Assembly: GCA_964509505.1 (NCBI GenBank)
Contig: CAZDYP010000053.1
Coordinates: 1-27,232, forward strand
Direction of reading: 5' to 3'
Source: CAZDYP01 sp964509505
Lineage (GTDB): Bacteria; Chloroflexota; Anaerolineae; JACRMK01
DNA length: 27,232 bases
The notes below the pieces were generated by a model. It did not search any database. It worked only from the letters and a program-made list of their open reading frames with translations, and was not told the DNA's origin. Positions 1-7,073 of the stretch are shown here, piece after piece. A program made the position numbers and the translations under genes. Positions within the stretch are counted from its first letter, which is position 1, and every line of letters begins with the position of its first letter.

Positions 1-1206
1 TTTCATACTTGCCCGCTCGCCACACTCGGCGGCAAGCACACGGGCGGGATGAACGTCTATGTGCGTGATTTGTCGCGCACGCTCAGCGAGCGTGGTCATA
101 AAGTAGATGTGTTCACACGCTGCGAAAGCAGAATCCATCCGCACATCATGGCGCTGGGGCCGAATGTGCGCGTCATCCATATCTGCGCAGGCCCTGACGA
201 ACATCAAGAGAAAAACAAACTCTTTCAATACTTGCCTGAATTCACGTGGAATGTGCTCGACTTTGCCGAGCTCGAAGGCTGCGACTACGATGTAATTCAT
301 AGTCACTATTGGATGTCGGGTTGGGTGGCGCGCGAGCTGCGTAAAGCATGGGGCGCGCCTATCGTTCACATGTTTCACACGCTGGGCCACATGAAGAACC
401 TCGTCGCACGCGCCAACGAACCGCGTGAACATGAGCAACGCATCACCATCGAGACCGAACTCATGCGCGACGCCGACCGCATCGTGGCCGCCACGCAACG
501 GGACCAAGCGCAGATGCTGACATTGTACAACGCCGACGAAACGAAGATGCGCGTCATCCCATGCGGCGTTGACTTGTCGCGTTTTCATCCATACGACCAA
601 AAATTTGCGCGTCGTGAAATCGAGCTTGACCCTGACGTGAAGAACGTCTTGTTCGTCGGGCGCATGGAGCCGCTCAAGGGACTTGACGATTTGCTACATG
701 CCATCGCGCGCATCGTGCGCGACCACGACATGCCCTGCAACGGTTTGTCATTAAGCATCGTCGGCGGCAGCTCGGAATATGACGACGACATGCCTACCGA
801 GATGGCGCGCTTGCTGCGCTTGCGCGATGAATTGGGGTTGAATGAGCTGGTGACGTTTCTCGGCGCGCAAGGGCAGGACGTGTTGCCGCTCTACTATGCG
901 GCGGCGGATGTCGTTGTGATGCCGTCGCATTACGAATCGTTTGGCATGGTCGCGCTCGAGGCAATGGCGTGTGGCACGCCCGTCGTCGCCTCCGATGTGG
1001 GCGGCTTGTCGTTCACGGTGGCGGATGGCGTGACGGGCTACCTCGTGCCTGCGCGCGACCCCGCTGCGCTCGCGGAACGCATCTGCGATATTCTCAATGA
1101 CCCTGTGCATCGTGACGAGCTGGGACAAGGCGCGATGCACGCCGCACAGCAATATGGGTGGGAGCGCGTCGCAGATCAGATTGAGGCGTTGTATGACGAA
1201 GTGACC
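1..1206 (+). CDS. Glycosyltransferase family 4, MshA/sucrose-synthase-like (partial at both ends)
   Basis: The frame is open from the first base, so the true start lies upstream of the window; the ATG at 49 is internal. The N-terminal stretch up to GGMNVYVRDL matches the acceptor-side loop of MshA and sucrose-phosphate-synthase-like GT-B enzymes. The C-terminal Rossmann half carries FVGRMEPLKG and then the donor-binding block SHYESFGMVALEAMACGTPVVASDVGG (given here in part: ESFGMVALEA, GTPVVA), with the EX7E glutamates. The product should be cytoplasmic, transferring a sugar from a nucleotide donor. The reading frame runs into the N gap just after YDEV, close to the usual C terminus, so only a few residues and the stop are missing. 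The next gene is a PIG-L deacetylase, an arrangement known for thiol (mycothiol, bacillithiol) and glycolipid pathways. The substrate cannot be read from the sequence. Confidence 0.9.
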
Positions 1207-1306
1207 NNNNNNNNNNNNNNNNNNNNNNNNNNNNNNNNNNNNNNNNNNNNNNNNNNNNNNNNNNNNNNNNNNNNNNNNNNNNNNNNNNNNNNNNNNNNNN
1301 NNNNNN
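1207..1306. other. Assembly gap (100 Ns)
   Basis: Exactly 100 consecutive Ns lie between the end of the glycosyltransferase and the start of the PIG-L gene. A round 100 is the conventional scaffold spacer of unknown true length, so the distance between the two genes, and whether another small gene lies between them, cannot be known. Confidence 0.99.
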
Positions 1307-1309
1307 CGC

Positions 1310-2113
1310 TTGCTACTTGCTACTGTGACTCACTTCCTCTACATCTCTCCTCATTTCGACGACGTGGCGTTATCATGCGGCGGCGCCGTTTATGAGCAAT
1401 GTCAACGGGGTGAAGCAGTGACGGTGCTGACGATTTGCGCTGGCACACCCGATTACCACAGCCTGCCGCCCTTTGCTTTGGTGCAACATCGGCAATGGGG
1501 CAACCCACCTGACCCCATCGCCACACGCCGCGCCGAAGATGCAGAAGCGTTGCGGCGGTTGGGCGCGCTGGGGCAATATCTCGACGTACTCGATTGCATC
1601 TATCGGCGCAACGCGCAAGGGCGTCCCATCATCCATTCCAATCGGACGCTATTTGGATACGGTTACGACAGCGAAACGGAACTCATCACACACATCGCCC
1701 AACAGATTCGCAAACACATCGCCAGCAAACGCGACACGCACATCGTCGCGCCGCTCGCCGCCGGGCGTCACGTGGATCATCTGGTGACGCGCGATGCGGC
1801 GCAACAATTGCTCGCGCAAGGCTATCAAGTCAGCTGGTATGAAGATTTCCCTTATACCGAAAAACAGGGTGCGGTCACGCGAGCGCGACGACTGTTCGGT
1901 GATGGTGAGTGGCGCATGACTATCACGCCTATTGACGTAGCGCAAAAAATTCACGCCATCACTGCTTATACCTCGCAACTCAAATCCACCTTCAACGGTC
2001 AACGCGACATGGCGACGCGCGTGCGTGCTTATGCGCGTGTCGTGACGAATCAGCAAGGCTACGCGGAGCGCGTGTGGCAAGTCGCAAGTCGCAAATCGCA
2101 AAATAGCCGATAG
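1310..2113 (+). CDS. PIG-L/LmbE family N-acetylglucosaminide-type deacetylase
   Basis: The N-terminal motif PHFDDVALSCGG is the zinc-binding PHxDD...GG signature of the PIG-L (LmbE) family, and HVDH about 155 residues in supplies the third metal ligand. Members remove N-acetyl groups from GlcNAc-type conjugates (MshB, BshB, PIG-L). Length (about 265 residues) is normal. The start is uncertain because the N gap ends three bases upstream. The first in-frame candidates are TTG 1310 and GTG 1325, neither has a visible Shine-Dalgarno, and the start may lie in the gap. The last residues, roughly VASRKSQNSR, are encoded by the left arm of the inverted repeat at 2076-2226, so the C terminus is probably not conserved. 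It follows a GT4 gene on the same strand, which suggests one pathway of glycosylation then deacetylation. Confidence 0.88.
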   Translation: MLLATVTHFLYISPHFDDVALSCGGAVYEQCQRGEAVTVLTICAGTPDYHSLPPFALVQHRQWGNPPDPIATRRAEDAEALRRLGALGQYLDVLDCIYRRNAQGRPIIHSNRTLFGYGYDSETELITHIAQQIRKHIASKRDTHIVAPLAAGRHVDHLVTRDAAQQLLAQGYQVSWYEDFPYTEKQGAVTRARRLFGDGEWRMTITPIDVAQKIHAITAYTSQLKSTFNGQRDMATRVRAYARVVTNQQGYAERVWQVASRKSQNSR

Positions 2114-2226
2114 CCGCTAGGGGATGAAACAACAAACCTGGCGAAGGTTCTAAACCTTCGCCAGGCTTACACCCGCCCGCTGCCATCGGCTATTTGCTAT
2201 TCGCGATTCGCCATTCGCTATGTGCC
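2076..2226. repeat. Long imperfect inverted repeat of iterated short words between convergent genes
   Basis: The left arm (2076-2114) is built from repeats of a GCAARTC-like word. The right arm (2185-2226) is the complement in repeats of an ATTCGC-like word. ATAGCCGAT (2103-2111) and ATCGGCTAT (2185-2193) pair perfectly. The stop codons of both flanking genes (2111-2113 on + and 2218-2220 on -) lie inside the arms. It encloses a second, perfect hairpin. Confidence 0.75.
2137..2165. terminator. Perfect 13-bp hairpin, probable bidirectional terminator
   Basis: CCTGGCGAAGGTT (2137-2149) and its exact complement AACCTTCGCCAGG (2153-2165) are separated by three bases, between the convergent PIG-L and PHP genes. 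There is no long U tract on either side, so intrinsic termination is inferred from position and stem strength. It could also be a REP-like palindrome nested in the larger repeat. Confidence 0.5.
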
Positions 2227-3108
2227 ATTGAGCCACACAGGCTGCGTCCACGCCCAACCGCCATTGCTTGAATAGACTTTCGCACGCACATAGCCTTCGT
2301 CGCCATGCACTTGATAAGACGGCGTGAGACCATACACGTGCGCGACCACGCGCCCGCCTCGACCAATGAAATGCGTGGTGTAGGCATGGTCGAAGTCTTG
2401 GTGAATCTGCAAAGACAATGTGCCAGCGCGCCAGGTCACGTCATCCAAAACAATTTCGGTGGACGCATAGAAATCGCCTGCGCGCAACGCCTTCATCACC
2501 GCCTCAACGGTGCGTTCAGGGACGCGCACGCACACCCACGCCAGTCCCGGCGGCGAGACGTATCCCCAACGCTCTTTGGCGAAGTCGTGCGAGTCATCCG
2601 TCGCCACGCCATAAACACGCCGCCCCGCGCTCAACAGCTCATCCCACATTGCTTCGACGCCGACATGTCCACCGAAGCCGAAGTCGTTGCATTCGGCGCT
2701 GGCATTACGAATTTCGAGCAGTGACCAGTTGTTTACTTTCAACATTTCGGCTGCGCCAAACGCCCAGTGAAAATTAGGATGATTGATCATCGGCAAACCG
2801 CCAACGCTGTGCGCCGCATCCACGCACGCTTGCAACATCGCAACGATATTCTCTTGCAAAGCGAGCGAGTCGGGCATAGCGCGGAGGTTGAAGGCGTTGA
2901 CATGCACGGGCTTACCCTCCGCCTTCATCGTGAGTTCGGTAGCTGGTATCAACAACATTGAGTCATGTTGCGCTGTGATGAGTTTGTTGTGATCGGTGAT
3001 GGCGAGAAAGTCATAGCCATGCGTTGCGTACCAACCGACGACGGCCTCCGTTGGCGCGTCGCCGTCGGTGTTATTCGTATGGGTGTGTAAGTTGCCTTTG
3101 AGCCACAT
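2218..3108 (-). CDS. PHP-domain metal-dependent phosphoesterase
   Basis: The sequence has the PHP motif series: HTHTNNTDG near residue 9, AITDHN near 36, MINHPNFHW near 105 and ATDDSHD near 170, which together form the multi-metal site. Stand-alone PHP proteins of this size (296 aa) resemble the YciV/TrpH group of phosphodiesterases and oligonucleotide or nucleoside-bisphosphate phosphatases, but the substrate is not evident. The ATG at 3108 opens directly onto the conserved first motif (MWLKGNLHTHT), so the start is secure. The last third (about 215-296) is a beta-rich region beyond the PHP core, seen in related proteins but without an assigned function. The C terminus lies in the spacer repeat shared with the PIG-L gene. 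A MITE-like element lies just upstream of its start. Confidence 0.85.
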   Translation of the reverse strand: MWLKGNLHTHTNNTDGDAPTEAVVGWYATHGYDFLAITDHNKLITAQHDSMLLIPATELTMKAEGKPVHVNAFNLRAMPDSLALQENIVAMLQACVDAAHSVGGLPMINHPNFHWAFGAAEMLKVNNWSLLEIRNASAECNDFGFGGHVGVEAMWDELLSAGRRVYGVATDDSHDFAKERWGYVSPPGLAWVCVRVPERTVEAVMKALRAGDFYASTEIVLDDVTWRAGTLSLQIHQDFDHAYTTHFIGRGGRVVAHVYGLTPSYQVHGDEGYVRAKVYSSNGGWAWTQPVWLNGT

Positions 3109-3130
3109 AGGTTTTATTCCTCATCCTTAG

Positions 3131-3269
3131 AAAGTGTTTTGAAAATATCAGACCGAGACCCTAACGGTTTCGCTGGCAAGCAAAAAAAGCGTTTCACGCA
3201 GGCTTTCTGCGCAAATTGTGAACCCGCTGCGCCAGAAAAACCTTTAGGGTCTGAATTTCAAAACACTCT
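3131..3269. mobile_element. MITE-like element with ~45-bp imperfect terminal inverted repeats
   Basis: The left end begins AAAGTGTTTTGAAA and continues with CAGACC, CCTAA, GGTTT and CTGGC. The reverse complement of the right end begins AGAGTGTTTTGAAA and carries the same blocks in the same order. CTTAG occurs directly outside each end (3126-3130 and 3270-3274), a plausible 5-bp target duplication. About 139 bp long, it holds no gene of its own and could be mobilised only in trans. The end of the 226-aa hypothetical gene reads into its right terminus. The transposase family is not identifiable from the window. Confidence 0.6.
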
Positions 3270-3938
3270 CTTAGAGTTAGCAGAAGATGCTGGTGTATTT
3301 CGTTCAATCAACTCTTGATACGCCTTGTCATACTGCGCCGCCAGCGTCTGGAGGTAATCCGCATACTCGCCCCACACCTGCGCCATTTGCGCTTGCGTAT
3401 GGTGTAGCCACGCGTTCTCCCGCTTGCGTCTCGCATCGCGCACAATCGCCCAAATTCGCAGCGGACTAATGAGGATTTGCCGCGCCAAGCCGATGAGCGG
3501 ACTATCTGCATGACGCAGCAACAGCTCCATTGCCTCACGCCCGATGCGCGCCGATTCGACGCTGGCGAGATGACCAACCAGCAGCATGTAATCCAACAAG
3601 AACGCGCGTTGCCAATGGTAGCTGAGCCGATCCACGGCGCGCTTAATAGTGAGGAAGTACAAGAGCTTGCGAGAGATACTCTTGAGCAATTCGATGGCGA
3701 CGGCAAACGGCAACGTCAAGCAACTGACGAAACAACTATCGCTGGTCTTGTTTACCTCGTCGTACACCAGCGCTTGAACCGTTTGCTGGCGATGGTGCAT
3801 GATGGATGCCAACGCGCGCTTGCGAAAAAACTCTTCACAGAATCCGTCGAGCAGCGGAATCGGAATGAGGACAGACAAGCCAGCCAGCGTCGCATCAGCA
3901 TAGAGAGGCCATTCAAATTCAGTGCGGGGGTCGGGCAT
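3258..3938 (-). CDS. Hypothetical protein, 226 aa, helical with possible membrane-associated segments
   Basis: I do not recognise the family. The protein is helix-rich with hydrophobic stretches near residues 16-30 (ATLAGLSVLIPIPLL), 69-86 and 112-125, and a basic, charged C-terminal half (RDARRKREN) that ends in a probable coiled helix. ATG at 3938 is chosen over an in-frame TTG at 3941 because a GGAG sits six bases before the ATG. It starts four bases after the stop of the upstream methyltransferase gene, so the two are very likely translated from one message. The last residues, SKRVF plus the stop, are encoded by the terminal repeat of the MITE-like element, so the original C terminus was replaced or trimmed by the insertion. 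Function is unknown. Confidence 0.7.
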   Translation of the reverse strand: MPDPRTEFEWPLYADATLAGLSVLIPIPLLDGFCEEFFRKRALASIMHHRQQTVQALVYDEVNKTSDSCFVSCLTLPFAVAIELLKSISRKLLYFLTIKRAVDRLSYHWQRAFLLDYMLLVGHLASVESARIGREAMELLLRHADSPLIGLARQILISPLRIWAIVRDARRKRENAWLHHTQAQMAQVWGEYADYLQTLAAQYDKAYQELIERNTPASSANSKRVF

Positions 3939-3941
3939 CAA

Positions 3942-5105
3942 TCACTCCACACGCAGAATGAGCGTCTTCAAGTACAACGTCTCGGGCGCTTGCAAAATCC
4001 ATGGGTGGTCGGCGGGCTGATAGGTCACGTCCAACACCTCGACGCGGCGATGCGCTGAGTCCGCCGCATGGCGCGCCACATCCAGCAAATCGTTGATTGT
4101 GATGTAATAGGCGCACGACGAGAGAAACAGAATGCCATTGTCATGCAGCAATCGCATCGCGGATGCGCACAACTCTACGAACAACCGCTTCGCGCGCGGC
4201 ACATCTTCTTTGCGTTTCACGAGCGTTGGCGGGTCGAGGACGATGTGCGTGAATGTGCGTCCTTCGTGGTGAAAGGCTGGCATGACCTCTAGCGCATCGC
4301 CCCAACGCACACCCATTCGCTCCCACAAGCCATGGCGCCGCGCCGCTTGTTCGGCAACGCCCAGCGCCGTCGCATCCTTGTCCACGAGTAACACCTGTGC
4401 GCCCGCACGTGCGGCGTGCAGACCAAATGCGCCGACATAGCTGTACACATCCAACACCCGATCGCCTTCGCGCACCATGCTGCGTAGCCGCCGCCGATTG
4501 TCGCGCTGGTCAAGATAAAAACCTGTCTTTTGGCCTGCTGGTAAGCTGATTTCAAATTCCAAATCATCTTCGCGCACACTCACCCGCGTTGGCACATCGC
4601 CCCACACGGCCCCGACACAAGGTTCAAGCCCTTCATCCGCGCGCGCTTCGACATCACTACGTTCATAGATGCCGCGCGGTTGCAACAAGTCCACCAATAA
4701 CTCAACGATGAGGTTCTTTCTTCTTTCTATCCCCGCATTGCGCACCTGCATTACCAACACATCGTCAAGCTTATCCACGATGAGGCCGGGCAATTGGTCG
4801 CTCTCGGCGTTGACGACACGCCACGCATTGGTGTGTGAGATACACGCGCGACGCACGCGAGCTTGGCGCAACCGCGCCGCGAAAAATTTTTCGTCAATCG
4901 GATTGGCACTGAGTGAAAGCATCCGCACGGGGATGTGGCTATGTGGATTGTAAAAGCCTTGACCGACGCACGCGCCATCAGCATCATGCACAGGCACGAT
5001 GTCGCCTGCTTGTGGTTCGCCTCGCGTGGCTTGTATGTTAGCGCGATATACCCACGGATAAAAATGGCGAATGCGTCGGTCGGCAGAAGGAATGAGGATG
5101 ATCAT
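3942..5105 (-). CDS. rlmI: RlmI-type class I rRNA large-subunit methyltransferase (SAM-dependent, PUA + Rossmann)
   Basis: This 387-residue protein matches the RlmI/RlmK family, which methylates C5 of a cytosine in 23S rRNA (m5C1962 in E. coli). The N-terminal PUA region contains HFYPWVYRANI at about 14-24. The signature GQKTGFYLDQRDNR lies at 191-204, SAM-binding motif I VLDVYSYVGAFGLHA at 217-231, motif IV DPPTLVKRK at 291-299, and a catalytic-cysteine region SSCAYY at 329-334. ATG 5105 (MIILIPSADRR) is chosen because upstream codons would translate the AT-rich hairpin spacer into a low-complexity IFDFRFLIFD string. It precedes the 226-aa hypothetical by less than a codon. The gene symbol is by family; target specificity is inferred. 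Confidence 0.88.
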   Translation of the reverse strand: MIILIPSADRRIRHFYPWVYRANIQATRGEPQAGDIVPVHDADGACVGQGFYNPHSHIPVRMLSLSANPIDEKFFAARLRQARVRRACISHTNAWRVVNAESDQLPGLIVDKLDDVLVMQVRNAGIERRKNLIVELLVDLLQPRGIYERSDVEARADEGLEPCVGAVWGDVPTRVSVREDDLEFEISLPAGQKTGFYLDQRDNRRRLRSMVREGDRVLDVYSYVGAFGLHAARAGAQVLLVDKDATALGVAEQAARRHGLWERMGVRWGDALEVMPAFHHEGRTFTHIVLDPPTLVKRKEDVPRAKRLFVELCASAMRLLHDNGILFLSSCAYYITINDLLDVARHAADSAHRRVEVLDVTYQPADHPWILQAPETLYLKTLILRVE

Positions 5106-5106
5106 G

Positions 5107-5168
5107 TTTGATTTCCGATTTTTGATTGGCGTATAGTCTAAATCAAAAATCAAAAATCGAAAATCAAA
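5107..5168. repeat. AT-rich inverted repeat built from a TTTTTGAT word
   Basis: Left arm 5107-5127 and right arm 5141-5168 are near-complementary and consist of iterated TTTTTGAT/ATCAAAAA words. The repeat fills the whole space between the AAA-SIR2 gene stop (5171) and the rlmI-like start (5105), both on the minus strand. The same word family recurs at 11881-11952. It may end or attenuate transcription from the defence cassette. Confidence 0.7.
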
Positions 5169-5170
5169 AA

Positions 5171-7000
5171 TTAGCTGAGGTATTGCCGCTTCAATTCTTC
5201 GAGGAACGCCGTGGCGTCGGCGGAAATGATTTCGACATTGTGCAGCATCCAATAGGTGGGCGCATGAGCTGTAGGATTCAGCTGCACGGCATACGCGCGG
5301 CGGGTGAGCTTGCTGAGTCGTCGCTCAACTTTTTGATAGAGCTGTTTGAAATCGTTGTCTGCCAAGCCAAAGCCAATGAACAAAATCGTCTTCGTCGCCA
5401 AAAAGCTGCGCAGCAAATTGAACGTCTCGGGCAAGCGTTCAATGACGTTGTAATAGTCGTCGCCCATCACGACGATGGATTCTTTTTGCTCGACTGAGCC
5501 ATGCACCTTCACGACCATCACCTTTTCTTCGTCGGCAAACGCGAGGTCGGTATCTTTGACGACTTTGTGATAGGCTTTGCCTGCGCGCTCCAACGCCTTC
5601 TCCTGCAAATTGTCCCAGTTCGTCGTGAAGAGGTACTTGAACGGCAGCTCGGCGATGAGCTCGTGTGTGCGGAGCGGTTTGTAGCGCGGGTTGTCAATAC
5701 GATCCGTGATGTACGCAATTAGGTTTTGTATGCCTTTTTTCCCCGCATACGCTTGCGCAACGGCGGGCAAATCCAGTTTACTCGCATCACCCAGATTCGC
5801 GCGCTGCGCGAGTTCCTGCACGAGCTGTCCACTGCTAGGCAACCCGTTGGCGGAGATAGATATGCCTGCGCCACAAAACAACATGATGTTGCCCTTGCGT
5901 AATTGTTCTACGAGCTCCAACGGAATTGCCATCGGTGATTGGTTGTGAGTAGTATGCTCGCTGGTGTGAGTGGCGCGCACGGCTTGTTCGTAAATACGGT
6001 TGCGGATCACGACTTGGTCATCGCGCGTCGTCGTCACCGCGCCTGCGAGATAAATCGCATAGACGCCCGCCTGATGCGGCGAGACATGCGCACCGGTCAA
6101 CAAGCGTTGCCACAATGTCTTAGCGGGTTCGCGCAGCTTATCCAATTCGTTCAAAACGTGCGTCACATTCACGTCACGGTGTAGCGGATTTAAGATCTGC
6201 TCGGCGACCACACGATCAACCGCATCGCAGGTGAGATGAGCAATGTGTCCATCCTGCACCTCACCCACTAAGGTCGCGCAAATGCGTTGTATCAGATAAG
6301 GCTGCCCACCCGTCCAGTTGTAGATGTGGCGATGGGCGGCAGGGTCGAGCGGCACAGGCAGCGCCGCCAAGTGGCTGGTCAATTGATGCGCTTCGCCAAA
6401 GGTGAAATCTTCGAGCGTCAGTTGTTCGGCGACGTTGAACGGCGAAATCGTCGGATCCTTGATGAGCGCTTCGGGGTTGATGGCGCCCGCAAACGCCGCG
6501 ATGAAATGGCCGGGATACGCTTCGCGCTGATTGTACAAATCGCGCATGACCATCAGAAATCCATCCGCAAATGGATTGCCCAACAAGCCTTCGATCTCGT
6601 CGAAGAAAATCGCCAGACGTTTATCGCGATGCGCTAACCCCACGCTGTCCAAGATGAACGCCTTGAAATCCATTTGATTTTTCAGAGTAGGATAGGCGCT
6701 GGGCGGGAATCGGAGTTGCCGTCCCAGTTCCGTGCCTAAGGCGCTGAACCACACATCGGGCTCCAGGCGTTTCAGCGTCGCCATATCTATTGAGCAACTT
6801 TGCCAACCATTCGCGCTCAACTGCGCCCGCAAGCGATTTAGCAGCGATGTTTTGCCCATCTGACGCGGCGCGGTGACGTACAGAAATTTTTCTTGGCGGA
6901 TGGACTGTTCGGCTTTACGGTCCGTTTGTCGTTCGATATAACAATTGGCATCGGTGCGTAGCGCTCCGCCAGCGATGAAGGTGAAGGGAGTAGGTGCCAT
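5171..7000 (-). CDS. AAA ATPase fused to SIR2-family NADase domain (defence effector candidate)
   Basis: The protein has 609 residues. Residues ~5-340 form an AAA-like P-loop module: Walker-A-like APRQMGKTS at 44-52, Walker B IFFDEIEGL at 131-139, and TGGQPYLIQRIC at 230-241, which introduces a helical/winged-helix segment. Residues ~360-605 form a SIR2-like domain: GAGIS (377-381), TTNWDN (459-464), KVHGS with His500, and GFGLADND (543-550). These are the NAD-binding and catalytic positions of bacterial SIR2 effectors that deplete NAD, and all are intact. The family order is usually sensor or ATPase first, NADase last, as here. ATG 7000 follows a GAGG six bases upstream; a longer reading would overlap the upstream gene. 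It lies 73 bp after the TIR-ATPase gene. NAD hydrolysis during infection is inferred, not shown. Confidence 0.88.
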   Translation of the reverse strand: MAPTPFTFIAGGALRTDANCYIERQTDRKAEQSIRQEKFLYVTAPRQMGKTSLLNRLRAQLSANGWQSCSIDMATLKRLEPDVWFSALGTELGRQLRFPPSAYPTLKNQMDFKAFILDSVGLAHRDKRLAIFFDEIEGLLGNPFADGFLMVMRDLYNQREAYPGHFIAAFAGAINPEALIKDPTISPFNVAEQLTLEDFTFGEAHQLTSHLAALPVPLDPAAHRHIYNWTGGQPYLIQRICATLVGEVQDGHIAHLTCDAVDRVVAEQILNPLHRDVNVTHVLNELDKLREPAKTLWQRLLTGAHVSPHQAGVYAIYLAGAVTTTRDDQVVIRNRIYEQAVRATHTSEHTTHNQSPMAIPLELVEQLRKGNIMLFCGAGISISANGLPSSGQLVQELAQRANLGDASKLDLPAVAQAYAGKKGIQNLIAYITDRIDNPRYKPLRTHELIAELPFKYLFTTNWDNLQEKALERAGKAYHKVVKDTDLAFADEEKVMVVKVHGSVEQKESIVVMGDDYYNVIERLPETFNLLRSFLATKTILFIGFGLADNDFKQLYQKVERRLSKLTRRAYAVQLNPTAHAPTYWMLHNVEIISADATAFLEELKRQYLS

Positions 7001-7025
7001 CGGTAACCTCTGTGCTTGACCAGAA

Positions 7026-7056
7026 CTCCCATCCTCCGACCCACTCAGGATGGGAG
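7026..7056 (-). other. Intergenic hairpin between the TIR-ATPase and AAA-SIR2 genes
   Basis: CTCCCATCCT (7026-7035) and AGGATGGGAG (7047-7056) form a perfect 10-bp stem with an 11-base loop in the 73-bp gap. No U tract follows on the minus strand, so it is more likely an mRNA-stability, processing or translation-tuning structure than a terminator. Confidence 0.45.
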
Positions 7057-7073
7057 ATCTAGTGTGGGTTGAT

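Noticed and set aside
1207..1306. Reading the long frame through the Ns as one 448-residue protein
   Set aside because: The N-translated stretch carries no information, and the residues after it are the PIG-L gene in another frame.
5106..5252. 49 extra residues on the rlmI-like protein
   Set aside because: They translate the AT-rich hairpin and the end of the AAA-SIR2 gene; ATG 5105 starts the conserved fold.
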